The position numbers and the translations under genes are program-made. Shown in pieces: positions 44,246-53,108 of a DNA stretch of 64,000 bases (position 1 is the first letter of the stretch; every line of letters starts with the position of its first letter). Under the pieces are notes generated by a model. The model saw nothing but the letters and a program-made list of their open reading frames with translations, searched no databases and was not told where the DNA came from. The stretch comes from JAKLIX01 sp964605655 (GTDB lineage Bacteria > Bacteroidota > Bacteroidia > Bacteroidales > CAIXZF01), in NCBI GenBank assembly GCA_964605655.1, contig CAZSDK010000001.1, forward strand, positions 62,001-126,000, given 5' to 3'.

Positions 44246-45703
44246 ATGAAGATCCATCCTTTTATCATTGCCTTCATCTTACTTATTACCGGAATTTTTT
44301 CAAACCCGGCAGTAACGAGGGCGGCTGAGTACCTGGTCGGACCGGGACAGGCCTATCTTTTCCCTGCTGATGTTGCAGGATTGGTGAACGACGGTGATAC
44401 CGTGACCATAGCTGCAGGCCTTTACACCGGTGCGGGTGCCTGTGCAGCCTGGACCAATAATGATCTTCTGCTTAGAGGTTCAGGAGGGTTCGCCCACATG
44501 GAGGCAGCAGGCGCTTACGTCTGGGGAAAAGGGATCTGGGTCTGTGCAGGGAACAATATCAGGGTGGAACACATTGAGTTCTCTGGGGCAGCCGTTCCCG
44601 ACCATAATGGGGCAGGTATAAGGCTCGATGGCAGCGGTCTTACCGTCAGGGAATGTTATTTTCACGATAACGAGAATGGCATCCTCGGTGGAAACTCAGG
44701 GAATATCCTGATAGAACATTCTGAATTTGAGCACAATGGCTACGGCGATGGCTATACTCATAACCTCTATATCAACCATGCCCAAAGTCTGACAGTGAGG
44801 TTCTGCTACCTTCATCATGCTCATATCGGGCATGAGCTGAAAAGCAGGGCTTGTGAGAATTATATCCTTTTCAACCGCATCAGCAACGAACTTACCGGTG
44901 ATGCCAGCCGGGAGATTGACCTACCCAACGGAGGAACGGCTCTCATCATAGGGAATATCATCCAGCAGGGGCCCAACACCCAGAACGGCAACATGATCGC
45001 TTTTGGGGCCGAGGGACTGTCAAACCCTGCCCCACACCGTTGCTGCCTGATCCACAACACCCTCATTGATGAAAGAGGTTTCGGAGGATTGATGCTCGAC
45101 CTTCCCGTATCGGGGATGGACCTGTTCATGGCAAAAAACAACATACTGGTCAGTGCCACGGCAGTGCTGATGAGCGGGTCACCCACCATGACGGACACCT
45201 CCAACAATGTCCTCTGTCAGAGCAAGAGCAACTTGTTCTTTGCAGATACCCTCAATTATGACTATCATCTTACCTCCGGATCCACCCTGCTGATCGATGC
45301 AGGGACAGATGCCGGGTTTCTTGACACCATCTCCCTGACCCCTGCCTGGGAGTATGTTCATCCCCTGCAAATGGCACCACGCCTCATGATCAATGATCCG
45401 GACCCGGGTGCTTATGAATACCAGGGAACCCAGGGAACGGGGCAAGCTTGTGGGGATCCGGGACATGGGATGAGCATACGGGACCTTGGGAATGGAACCT
45501 ATTTGCTGAGTACACAGAATGGAGCCGTTATTGAGGAGATCAAAGTCCTGGACATGGAAGGCAGCGGAACAGGAATTGATGGTCATTTCTCCTGCCGGGA
45601 GAAGGTTCTTGACCTCAGTAACCTGGCAAGCGGGACCTATCTGGTCATGGCTACTTCCTCTGCCGGCAGGTTTTGCCTGAAACTGGTCCATTATGGCCGA
45701 TAA
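44246..45703 (+). CDS. Right-handed beta-helix secreted protein with T9SS-like C-terminal domain
   Basis: About 485 residues. Signal peptide MKIHPFIIAFILLITGIFSN; the mature part starts AAEYLVGPGQ, followed by a parallel beta-helix (pectate-lyase-like) with repeated coils such as IRVEHIEFSGAAVP, LTVRECYFHDNENGI, ILIEHSEFEHNGYGDG and LTVRFCYLHHAHIG. The C-terminal 80 residues (DLGNGTYLLSTQNGAVIEEI, LDLSNLASGTYLVMATSSAG) look like a T9SS sorting domain. A carbohydrate-active role is possible, but catalytic residues cannot be assigned. It directly precedes the two-component system. Confidence 0.8.
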   Translation: MKIHPFIIAFILLITGIFSNPAVTRAAEYLVGPGQAYLFPADVAGLVNDGDTVTIAAGLYTGAGACAAWTNNDLLLRGSGGFAHMEAAGAYVWGKGIWVCAGNNIRVEHIEFSGAAVPDHNGAGIRLDGSGLTVRECYFHDNENGILGGNSGNILIEHSEFEHNGYGDGYTHNLYINHAQSLTVRFCYLHHAHIGHELKSRACENYILFNRISNELTGDASREIDLPNGGTALIIGNIIQQGPNTQNGNMIAFGAEGLSNPAPHRCCLIHNTLIDERGFGGLMLDLPVSGMDLFMAKNNILVSATAVLMSGSPTMTDTSNNVLCQSKSNLFFADTLNYDYHLTSGSTLLIDAGTDAGFLDTISLTPAWEYVHPLQMAPRLMINDPDPGAYEYQGTQGTGQACGDPGHGMSIRDLGNGTYLLSTQNGAVIEEIKVLDMEGSGTGIDGHFSCREKVLDLSNLASGTYLVMATSSAGRFCLKLVHYGR

Positions 45704-45707
45704 TGCT

Positions 45708-45715
45708 TACCTTTG
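45708..45715 (+). promoter_or_regulatory. -7 box TACCTTTG for the two-component pair
   Basis: A perfect TAnnTTTG match only 6 nt before the ATG at 45722, which suggests a leaderless mRNA. No TTG at the usual distance upstream, so activator help may be needed. Confidence 0.5.
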
Positions 45716-45721
45716 CATCCT

Positions 45722-47419
45722 ATGTGGAAGAAGCTGATTAGTACCATCGTCATCCTCACCACCGTTGCCATGGTCGGACTGATAGGTATCCAGGTGTACT
45801 GGATCCAAAACGCCATCAAGGTAAGGGAGGATATTTTCACCCGCAGCGTCAACGAGGCCATCACCAGCGTGATCTATAAGCTCGAGAAGCTCGAAGCCAT
45901 CAGCGAGATAAAGCTCACCATGAGTTTTCTTGAAAGAGGTAATGAGATCTTCAGCCAGATGGATTCAGTAAAAATGCTCTATTTGAAAGAGATGACTCTA
46001 CTTTCGGCAAGGAGCATTGCCGACAGTCTTTATTACAAAGACACCAGCGGCATTACCATACAATACCAGGAAGATTACAAGAATGAGGTGCCGGCCGCTT
46101 ACGACACCTCCTTTGTCTCTGATATCAACAGGAAAATAAAAGAGATCAACGCCAACATTTGGGTCGGGGAGAATATTGGAGAACAGGGAACACCGGCCAG
46201 CATGCAGAAAAGGCAGGACCAGAGGGTGAAAAAGCTGATGAAAGAAAAGACCAGCCTGATCAATGACGTGCTGGAAGACATGTTCAACATGCGACGCAAA
46301 AGGTCGGTGGAAAATCGTATTAACTTTCGCCTGATGGACTCCCTCATTTCTGCTGAGTTGAGTAACAAAGGGATCATGACTCCTTATGAGTTCGGGATCT
46401 TTAGTCCGACACGCAACCTGATGCTGATGGAAAAAACAGGCTTCTATCACAAGGAGCTGATGCGGAAGAGTTACATGTACAACCTTTTCCCAAACGAGGT
46501 ACTTCGAAACCCCGAGTACCTTACCATTTATTTCCCCCACGAAAGAGGATACCTGCTGGCACAGATGCGGGGACTGCTTCTCATCTCCCTGGCCTTCATC
46601 ATTATCATTATCGCATCCTTCACCTTTACCATCTTCACCATCATGAGACAGAAGAAACTGTCGGAGATGAAAAATGATTTTATCAATAACATGACCCATG
46701 AGTTCAAGACGCCCATTGCCACCGTATCGCTGGCCTGTGAAGCCTTGAACGACAAGGATGTGATCCGTTCTGAATCCCTGATCAACAACTATATTCATAT
46801 CATTCACGAAGAAAACAGAAGGTTGGGTAGCATGGCTGAAAAAATCCTTCAGACCGCCATCCTCGAAAAGGGCCAGGTCAGGCTCAGAATGACCCATATT
46901 GACATCCATCATCTCCTTAATGAAGTGATCAAGAACATCAGGATGCAAATAGAAATCCGTGACGGCTCCATTGAAGCTCTTTTTGAAGCAGAGGAACCGG
47001 TCATTGAAGGAGACCGCATGCATCTGACCAACGTGATGATGAACCTGGTCGACAATGCCAATAAGTACACTCCGGAAAAGCCCACTATCAGGATCACCAC
47101 AAAAAACAAGTCCGGGGGCATACAGGTTGCCGTTGAGGATAACGGCATCGGTATCAGCAAATCGGACCAGAAAAAGATTTTCGACAAATTATACCGGGTT
47201 TCCACCGGTAATATCCATGATGTAAAAGGCTTCGGACTCGGGCTCAGTTATGTGAAATTCATCATCGAAAAACACGGTGGAAAGATCAACGTCGAAAGTG
47301 AAGTCTCCAAGGGAAGCAGGTTTATCCTATTTTTGCCTGCCCATGCCACTCCTAAATCAGGAGACCAGAATGGAAAATTAAACGATAACTCTCAATCCCC
47401 TTTTCCATGGAAAAGTTAA
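45722..47419 (+). CDS. RprX-like sensor histidine kinase
   Basis: A 565-residue membrane kinase. TM1 (ISTIVILTTVAMVGLIGIQVYW), a periplasmic region of about 250 residues, TM2 (LLISLAFIIIIIASFTFTIF, about 285-305), then HisKA with the phospho-accepting His326 in NDFINNMTHEFKTPIATVSL and an HATPase_c domain with N box NLVDNANKYTPE, G1 DNGIGISKSDQKKIFDKLYR and G2 GFGLGLSYVKFI. Layout and sequence resemble Bacteroidota RprX kinases. The signal is unknown. Start is the ATG at 45722, not the TTG at 45713 inside the -7 box. Overlaps the regulator gene by 13 nt. Confidence 0.92.
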   Translation: MWKKLISTIVILTTVAMVGLIGIQVYWIQNAIKVREDIFTRSVNEAITSVIYKLEKLEAISEIKLTMSFLERGNEIFSQMDSVKMLYLKEMTLLSARSIADSLYYKDTSGITIQYQEDYKNEVPAAYDTSFVSDINRKIKEINANIWVGENIGEQGTPASMQKRQDQRVKKLMKEKTSLINDVLEDMFNMRRKRSVENRINFRLMDSLISAELSNKGIMTPYEFGIFSPTRNLMLMEKTGFYHKELMRKSYMYNLFPNEVLRNPEYLTIYFPHERGYLLAQMRGLLLISLAFIIIIIASFTFTIFTIMRQKKLSEMKNDFINNMTHEFKTPIATVSLACEALNDKDVIRSESLINNYIHIIHEENRRLGSMAEKILQTAILEKGQVRLRMTHIDIHHLLNEVIKNIRMQIEIRDGSIEALFEAEEPVIEGDRMHLTNVMMNLVDNANKYTPEKPTIRITTKNKSGGIQVAVEDNGIGISKSDQKKIFDKLYRVSTGNIHDVKGFGLGLSYVKFIIEKHGGKINVESEVSKGSRFILFLPAHATPKSGDQNGKLNDNSQSPFPWKS

Positions 47420-48102
47420 AGATCTTACTTGCAGAAGACGATAAAAATCTGGGGAATATTCTGAAAAGTTACCTTGAAGCCAAGGGATATACCACTTACT
47501 TAGCCATCAACGGTGAAGATGCCCTTCATTCCTTTCACAAGGACCGTTATGATTTTTGCATTCTCGACATCATGATGCCCTTGAAAGACGGGTTTACCGT
47601 TGCTAAGGAGATCCGTACATCCAACAAGAGGATCCCTATACTTTTCCTTACTGCCAAATCATTGCAGGACGACATACTGGAAGGGTTCAAAGTCGGTGGT
47701 GACGATTACCTCACCAAGCCCTTCAATATGGAAGAACTGCTTGCCAGGATGGCCGCCATACTTCGCCGTTCCCAGGTGAACCTCGAGACCGGACCCAAGT
47801 CGAAAGTGTTCAGGATTGGAAGCTATACCTTCGACTATCACCGCCAGAACCTTACCAACCATGGCAATGAGCAAAAACTGACTTCCAAAGAGGCCGAACT
47901 TCTGAAGTTATTATGCGAGAATGCCAACCAGGTGCTCGATCGCAAAATTGCCTTGCTAAGGATCTGGAATGATGATAGTTACTTTAATGCACGGTCGATG
48001 GATGTTTATATCGTCAAACTGAGAAAATTTCTCAAGGACGATCCCGAGGTGGAGCTGATCAACGTCCATGGCGTGGGGTTCAAACTGGTCACTGAATCCT
48101 GA
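47407..48102 (+). CDS. RprY-like OmpR-family response regulator
   Basis: A 231-residue regulator: receiver domain with acidic pocket AEDD (residues 9-12), phosphorylated Asp54 in FCILDIMMPLKDG and the conserved Lys in YLTKPFNMEELLARM, followed by an OmpR/PhoB winged helix (LTSKEAELLKLLCENANQVLDR, SMDVYIVKLRKFLKDDPEVELINVHGVGFKL). It overlaps the kinase gene by 13 nt, confirming the pair. Targets are not deducible here. Confidence 0.95.
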   Translation: MEKLKILLAEDDKNLGNILKSYLEAKGYTTYLAINGEDALHSFHKDRYDFCILDIMMPLKDGFTVAKEIRTSNKRIPILFLTAKSLQDDILEGFKVGGDDYLTKPFNMEELLARMAAILRRSQVNLETGPKSKVFRIGSYTFDYHRQNLTNHGNEQKLTSKEAELLKLLCENANQVLDRKIALLRIWNDDSYFNARSMDVYIVKLRKFLKDDPEVELINVHGVGFKLVTES

Positions 48103-48112
48103 CAGGGATCAT

Positions 48113-49294
48113 TTACTGCACTTTTAAAAGCAACCCTTTGAGGTACTCTCCTTCCGGATGGTAAATACTGACCGGATGGTCAGGGCCATGACCCAGCTGA
48201 CGGCATATCCTCACATCCCTGCCGGTGTCGATGGCAGCTGCGGTGACGGCTGACTGAAAAGCTGCACGGTCGACTACCTGCGAACAGGAGAAGGTGAACA
48301 GCCATCCGCCGGGAGTCACTCTTCTGATGGCAGAAGCGTTGAGAGCCCGGTATCCCTGGATCGCCTTGTTCCTGTCACCGATATGTTTTGCAAAGGCCGG
48401 AGGATCAAGGATCACGATGTCGAATGATTCTTCCGTAGACTCGAGAAATCTTCTGGCATCATCCATCTCAAACCTCAGCCCCTCACCAAAGCCATTGATC
48501 AGGGCATTCTTTTGCACCTGCAGGATGGCATTCTTTGAACTGTCGACAAAGCACACCTTGCTGGCCCCTGATTTCAGGGCATTCAATCCGAAACCACCGG
48601 TAAAACAGCACACATCCAACACGGATGCTCCTGAGGCTATCTCTCCCAGAAGCCTCCTGTTTTCACGCTGATCACAGAAGAATCCTGTCTTCTGTCCCTG
48701 GTAATCAAATACATAATTAACTCCATTCTCCTGTATCTCTTCAGGGAAGGAGTTCCCAAACAGGAAACCGTCCATGACCTCGTAGTTAAACATCCTGGAC
48801 AAAACATCGGCACTCTTGGAGTAGATGGAAAGCACCTGTTCAGGAAAGATCTCTCTGATAACTTCAGTGATCCCGGGTAATAACTGGTGCATCCCCACTG
48901 AATGCGCCTGAAGGATGAACGTCCTGTTGTAATGATCGATCACCAGTCCGGGGAGCCCGTCCCCTTCGCCAAAGACAAAGCGATAGGCATTGGTCCCGGG
49001 ATTATTGATAAGTCCGGCTGATTCTCTGAGTTGATACGCTGATAGCAGCTTATCCCGCCAAAAATCTTTGTCAATGGTCCTCTGGCTGAAGGATAACACT
49101 TTTACCGCGAGAGACCCTCTCTGCGTATGACCTGTGGCAAGATAGTTTCCTTTACTATCGTATATCTCAGCCACCTCTCCCTCTTCGACGGCACTGGTAA
49201 TATGGTCGATGGCGCCTGAAAAGATCCAGGGATGGAAACGCCTGAGGGCTTCCTCCTTGCCAGGCTTGAGTATAATCTTAGGGTAGGTTGGCAT
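48113..49294 (-). CDS. rlmI: RlmI-like class I rRNA methyltransferase
   Basis: A 393-residue methyltransferase resembling 23S rRNA m5C1962 methyltransferase (RlmI/YccW). An N-terminal PUA domain (RRFHPWIFSGAIDHI, KGNYLATGHTQRGSLAVKVL) is followed by a middle domain with YRFVFGEGDGLPGLVIDHYN and a Rossmann methyltransferase with VLDVCCFTGGFGLNALKSGA, the ILDPPAFAKH motif and FTFSCSQVV, whose Cys corresponds to the catalytic cysteine region. It starts one base before the end of the next gene upstream on the minus strand, so they are transcribed together. Confidence 0.9.
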   Translation of the reverse strand: MPTYPKIILKPGKEEALRRFHPWIFSGAIDHITSAVEEGEVAEIYDSKGNYLATGHTQRGSLAVKVLSFSQRTIDKDFWRDKLLSAYQLRESAGLINNPGTNAYRFVFGEGDGLPGLVIDHYNRTFILQAHSVGMHQLLPGITEVIREIFPEQVLSIYSKSADVLSRMFNYEVMDGFLFGNSFPEEIQENGVNYVFDYQGQKTGFFCDQRENRRLLGEIASGASVLDVCCFTGGFGLNALKSGASKVCFVDSSKNAILQVQKNALINGFGEGLRFEMDDARRFLESTEESFDIVILDPPAFAKHIGDRNKAIQGYRALNASAIRRVTPGGWLFTFSCSQVVDRAAFQSAVTAAAIDTGRDVRICRQLGHGPDHPVSIYHPEGEYLKGLLLKVQ

Positions 49295-49945
49295 TTATCT
49301 TCGAATGATCAGTTTCTGCCACTGGCCTTCAACATTCTCCTGCCTGAGGGCGACCAGGTAGATGCCATCCGGTAAAGGGAGGGAAATCCCTGACCCGGCA
49401 GTACCCAACGGCACAGGCAGACTCAACACCCTGATACCCATATAAGTATAACAGTCCAATGTGGTATTTTGCTGTCTCCATCCTTCAGGCAGTGCCAGGG
49501 TGATATCACCGCAGGAAGGATTGGGAAAGAAATGAAAGAGGCCGGCTGCCTCGGGATCCTGGACGGATGTGGTCAAGGAAACCGAAAAATTGAGATTTGC
49601 CGTGTCAATAAGCTGTGGGATGTTACCATGCATCATGGAAAATATGCAGGAATAGTTTCCGGCAGGCAGAACACCCAGGGTGAAAGTATCGGTACGATAG
49701 CAGATCACGGTTAATATCCCTGAGTTATAGTATACCGGTACCTGGAACTGGTTGCCAGTCTGGGAGATACGCAATGAATCGACCCAACAGGGTCCGCTGT
49801 TGGTCGCCACTTCGGCTACGAGACGGACAGTGTCATGGTCGGTCGGATTGGGAGGTATGATATAAGCCGACAGGATGGCGGCACCCGATCCGGCTCTGCT
49901 CATGAGGATCATGAACAGAATGGCAAAAAAAAGACGGGATTTCAT
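49295..49945 (-). CDS. Small secreted protein with T9SS type A sorting domain
   Basis: A 216-residue exported protein: signal peptide (MKSRLFFAILFMILMSRAGS), a short beta-sandwich (AAILSAYIIPPNPTDHDTVR, DSLRISQTGNQFQVPVYY) and a C-terminal sorting domain (PNPSCGDITLALPEGW, DGIYLVALRQENVEGQWQKL, ending LIIRR). T9SS cargo is exported across the outer membrane and anchored at the surface. The ATG at 49945 is used; the longer frame starts with TTG at 49954. It is directly followed by the RlmI-like gene. Confidence 0.82.
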   Translation of the reverse strand: MKSRLFFAILFMILMSRAGSGAAILSAYIIPPNPTDHDTVRLVAEVATNSGPCWVDSLRISQTGNQFQVPVYYNSGILTVICYRTDTFTLGVLPAGNYSCIFSMMHGNIPQLIDTANLNFSVSLTTSVQDPEAAGLFHFFPNPSCGDITLALPEGWRQQNTTLDCYTYMGIRVLSLPVPLGTAGSGISLPLPDGIYLVALRQENVEGQWQKLIIRR

Positions 49946-49953
49946 CTTCTTCA

Positions 49954-49977
49954 ATTTTTCGTAAAGTTACGAAAAAT
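49954..49977. other. 11-bp palindrome between the copper unit and a T9SS gene
   Basis: ATTTTTCGTAA-AG-TTACGAAAAAT is a perfect inverted repeat with a 2-nt centre (49954-49964 and 49967-49977). It lies 8 nt before the downstream gene's ATG and covers a TAACTTTA box on the minus strand, so it may be an operator or a weak terminator. Confidence 0.6.
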
Positions 49978-49991
49978 AAAGGTGATTTCCA

Positions 49992-50201
49992 CTACATGAG
50001 CTCTGCATGGTAACCGGCTTCCCTGAGGAGGTTGATGATATGAATGGGGTCCAGGTCATCTCCTTCAACAATCAGGATACGTTCCGGATCAAAGATGTCC
50101 ACTTTCCAGGAGGAGATATTGGCTTGTCCGTCAAGGCAGGGAGTGATGGCTTTTTTACAGCCGTTACATTTAACGTTGGTTTTGAATTTCAGGGTGTTCA
50201 T
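49992..50201 (-). CDS. Small heavy-metal-binding (HMA-like) protein
   Basis: A 69-residue cytoplasmic protein with a ferredoxin-like HMA fold. The metal-binding loop is KTNVKCNGCKKAI (CxxC, lacking the usual GMxC lead), followed by WKVDIFDPERILIVEG and a final NLLREAGYHAELM. It likely delivers or buffers Cu(I) for the adjacent P-type ATPase, like CopZ/Atx1. It starts 6 nt after copA. Confidence 0.88.
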   Translation of the reverse strand: MNTLKFKTNVKCNGCKKAITPCLDGQANISSWKVDIFDPERILIVEGDDLDPIHIINLLREAGYHAELM

Positions 50202-50207
50202 GCTATG

Positions 50208-52481
50208 CTATATTACTGCCGGCAATGATGAGCCGGCAAAATTAAAGATCTTTTGGTTTGAAAGTCTGAGACTGTTGGTGACCACGCTCACGGAACTGAG
50301 TGCCATGGCAGCTCCGGCTATCATGGGATTCAGGAGGAAGCCGTTTACCGGGAACAGGATGCCCGCAGCAATGGGAATGGCGACCACATTATATCCGAAT
50401 GCCCACCAGAGGTTTTGGTGAATGGTTTTCACCGTTTTTCTCGAGAGGATGATGGCTTCCGGAATCTGGGAGAGCTTATGTCGGGCAAGCGTGATGCCGG
50501 AGGATTCGATGGCAATGTCGGTACCCTGTCCCATGGCAATACCCACATCGGCCACCGAAAGCGCGGTGGCATCGTTGATCCCGTCGCCGGCCATGGCAAC
50601 TTTCTTTCCCTGTGCTTTCCATTTCCTGATCAGGTCTGCTTTCCCTTCAGGAAGGACAGATGCATGAAAACTTTTTATCCCTGCCTTCTCTGCCACTGCG
50701 CCGGCAGTCTCTTCCCGGTCACCGGTCACCAGATGGATCTCCATGCCCATTCCTTTTAGGGCATCCACAACGCCTGCTGCTTCTGAACGGATGGGGTCGC
50801 TGAGGGTCACGGCGAGAATAAGTGTCTTTTCCACGGCCAGGAAGACCACACTCTGGTCTTTGCCCGAGGTTTTAGAAGCTGACGACAACGTACTGATATC
50901 CACACCATAGGATTCCATCATCCGGAGGTTTCCTGCCAGGAATCTTTGATCTCTCACCAGGGCCGTCATACCTCTACCCGGGAGATCTTCAAACTCAGCC
51001 ACGGGGGCAGTCACAATCTCTTTCTCCAGTAAATCCAGGGAAATAGCCCTGGCCAGTGGATGGTCAGAACGGGAGGTAAGGCCCAGTAAGGCTTCGGTAA
51101 TCTTCCGCTGCCCTGACTCATCCAAGGTTCCTCCATTCAGCATCCAATGGTAGCCGGAGACCCTGGGTTTTCCTTCGGTCAGGGTACCCGTCTTGTCGAA
51201 TACGATGAGATTCGTTTTCACTAGTTTTTCAAGGCTTTCAGCATCACGAAACAAGATTCCACGGTGTGCAGCGGCACCCATGCCGGCAATGATGGCTGTG
51301 GGCGTAGCAAGCCCGAGCGCACAGGGGCAGGCAATGATCAACACAGAGATGGTTGCCAATAATGCCTTTGGTAAGAGTTCCCCGCCACCCAGTATGGTCC
51401 AGCATAAAAAAGTGAAAACAGCCACTGCCATGACCACAGGCACGAAGACACCGGCTACCTTATCTGCCAGTTTCTGCAAGGGAGCCTTGCTCGATTGTGC
51501 AGCCCTGACTTGTTCGATGATCTGGCCCAGAACGGTCTCTTTGCCCACCCTGGCAGCACTGATCTCCAAAACTCCCTGTATATTGATGGTCCCGGCATAG
51601 ACCTCATCCCCGGCCTTCTTATCCACAGGCACCGGCTCTCCAGTGATGGCACTCTCATCCACGGAAGAATACCCAAGCAGGATTTTGCCGTCGACAGGGA
51701 CCTTCTCTCCAGGCCTTATTAAAAGCTTGTCACCAAGTCCTGCCCTTTCAAGTGGGATCTCTTCCTCCCCTGTACCTGTGATCCTTGTCACTGTCCTGGT
51801 CTGCAAACCTATAAGTTTCTTAAGGGCAAGAGAGGTTTTCGACTTCGCCTTTTCCTCCAGGGTCCTTCCCAACAAAATAAAAGTGATGATGACGACAGCA
51901 GACTCAAAGTACAACCCAGCCTGAGGACCCAGCTTCTCATGAAGACCCGGGAAAAGAGTCAGAAGAACACTGTATATAAAGGCGATACCGGTACTCATAG
52001 CAACCAGTGTGTCCATATTTGCCTTTCCATGGCGTGCCTGCTTGAAGGCAGTAATGAAGAAATCCCTTCCGAAAATCAGGAGCACCGGTAAGGAAAGGAC
52101 CATCAGCAGCCAGGCTGTCAATGGGCCCGGATGATGGACCGTCATCGAAACGACCAGGACCGGAATGGAAAACAAAGCAGCACCCAGAGTGCGGAATTTC
52201 AGTTTTTTATAATGTTTTTGCTGGTATTGCTCCTGGAGTTCATTCTCCTTGCCTGGGGCAATGATAATATCATAACCAACAGACCTGAGTGCCGAGCTGA
52301 AGGCATCAGGGCCGGTCTGTTCAGGATGGTAGGTGACGCTCAGCTCCTGCCCTGCATAATTGACACCGGCTGAATCAACTCCAGGCAGGGCAGCTACCAT
52401 CGACTCCACGCTCTGGGCACAGGCAGCGCACGACATCCCCGTCACCGGGAACCGGGCAGATATCATCTCACTCTTTTCCAT
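50208..52481 (-). CDS. copA: Copper-translocating P1B-type ATPase
   Basis: A 757-residue membrane pump exporting Cu(I). A single N-terminal HMA domain with GMSCAACAQSVE (CxxC) is followed by eight predicted membrane helices, the TGEP actuator loop (AITGEPVPVDKK), the ion-binding CPC (IIACPCALGLATPTA), the phosphorylation site DKTGTLTEG, the nucleotide-binding HP motif (SRSDHPLA), GDGINDATAL, and a C-terminal NLWWAFGYNVVAIPIA that includes the conserved Tyr-Asn. All catalytic motifs are intact. It lies between a CYTH gene and the small HMA protein in one operon. No copper repressor is visible nearby. Confidence 0.97.
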   Translation of the reverse strand: MEKSEMISARFPVTGMSCAACAQSVESMVAALPGVDSAGVNYAGQELSVTYHPEQTGPDAFSSALRSVGYDIIIAPGKENELQEQYQQKHYKKLKFRTLGAALFSIPVLVVSMTVHHPGPLTAWLLMVLSLPVLLIFGRDFFITAFKQARHGKANMDTLVAMSTGIAFIYSVLLTLFPGLHEKLGPQAGLYFESAVVIITFILLGRTLEEKAKSKTSLALKKLIGLQTRTVTRITGTGEEEIPLERAGLGDKLLIRPGEKVPVDGKILLGYSSVDESAITGEPVPVDKKAGDEVYAGTINIQGVLEISAARVGKETVLGQIIEQVRAAQSSKAPLQKLADKVAGVFVPVVMAVAVFTFLCWTILGGGELLPKALLATISVLIIACPCALGLATPTAIIAGMGAAAHRGILFRDAESLEKLVKTNLIVFDKTGTLTEGKPRVSGYHWMLNGGTLDESGQRKITEALLGLTSRSDHPLARAISLDLLEKEIVTAPVAEFEDLPGRGMTALVRDQRFLAGNLRMMESYGVDISTLSSASKTSGKDQSVVFLAVEKTLILAVTLSDPIRSEAAGVVDALKGMGMEIHLVTGDREETAGAVAEKAGIKSFHASVLPEGKADLIRKWKAQGKKVAMAGDGINDATALSVADVGIAMGQGTDIAIESSGITLARHKLSQIPEAIILSRKTVKTIHQNLWWAFGYNVVAIPIAAGILFPVNGFLLNPMIAGAAMALSSVSVVTNSLRLSNQKIFNFAGSSLPAVI

Positions 52482-52482
52482 T

Positions 52483-52950
52483 TCATTCCCACTTTGAATA
52501 AGGGTTCATAACGAGGTTCACATTGAGGTACCGGGGATCATGAGTTACTTCCTGCCCTGCCCAATCCGGCATTTCAAAACTGTCCTCTTCATTATTGAGT
52601 TCAATTTCCGCCACGACCAGGCCCAGGTTCTCACCCAGGAATTCATCCACTTCCCATACCGATTCGTTGACTTTTAATACATAACGGTATTTTTCGATGA
52701 GGGGTTTAAGACAGATCTCCTGTAACATCTGTTCGGCATCCCTGGCCGGTATATCATATTCAAATTCCAGACGGGTTGTTTCCGAGACCAGGCTTTTCAG
52801 GGTAAGCTTACCTTTTCCGTCCACCAGGCGTACCCTGGCCACCCGCACCGGGTCCAGGCAAAGGTACCCCTGGACCACATGATGTTTCTGACTGTCATTG
52901 ACATAGTCCCTGTTCTTAACCAGGAACTTCCTTTCGATCTCTTTTCCCAT
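52483..52950 (-). CDS. CYTH domain protein (triphosphate tunnel enzyme)
   Basis: A 155-residue protein with the CYTH signature EIERKFLV (ExExK) at its N terminus and alternating charged strands (VARVRLVDGKGKLTLKSL, TRLEFEYDIPARDAEQM, VWEVDEFLGENLGLVVAEIE) that build the tunnel fold. Members hydrolyse inorganic triphosphate, ThTP or make cAMP; which applies here is not known. The ATG at 52950 (MGKEIERKF) is preferred to a TTG at 52956. One base separates its stop from the copA start, so it leads the copper operon. Confidence 0.9.
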   Translation of the reverse strand: MGKEIERKFLVKNRDYVNDSQKHHVVQGYLCLDPVRVARVRLVDGKGKLTLKSLVSETTRLEFEYDIPARDAEQMLQEICLKPLIEKYRYVLKVNESVWEVDEFLGENLGLVVAEIELNNEEDSFEMPDWAGQEVTHDPRYLNVNLVMNPYSKWE

Positions 52951-52965
52951 TTTCAAGCAATTGAG

Positions 52966-52993
52966 GAAATTCTTTCTTTAAGGAAAGAATTTC
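52966..52993. other. 11-bp inverted repeat upstream of the CYTH-copA operon
   Basis: GAAATTCTTTC (52966-52976) and GAAAGAATTTC (52983-52993) are perfectly complementary with a 6-nt centre, 15 nt before the CYTH ATG. It may be an operator for a metal-responsive regulator or a leader hairpin; no known copper box (such as the CopY or CsoR type) is recognised. Confidence 0.5.
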
Positions 52994-53023
52994 ATTCTAA
53001 AAACAAGTGAGAATGAAAATGGT

Positions 53024-53063
53024 TGGATATAAAAATGAAAGTGCCTGATGCCATGGGCAGGCA
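53024..53063 (-). terminator. Intrinsic terminator after the TIG-repeat T9SS gene
   Basis: On the minus strand TGCCTG (53063-53058) pairs with CAGGCA (53047-53042) around a loop that can itself partly pair (CCCATGG), followed by CTTTCATTTTTATA. It lies 46 nt after the stop of the gene at 53109. Confidence 0.58.
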
Positions 53064-53108
53064 TTCAGCTCGAATTTAAAAATACGACTGGATTTGTCGA
53101 TCAGGGTA

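Noticed and set aside
45998..47023. 341-codon open frame antisense to the histidine kinase gene
   Set aside because: It lies wholly opposite a well-conserved kinase with all motifs, has no recognisable domain and is His/Gly/Val-rich in the way antisense frames are.
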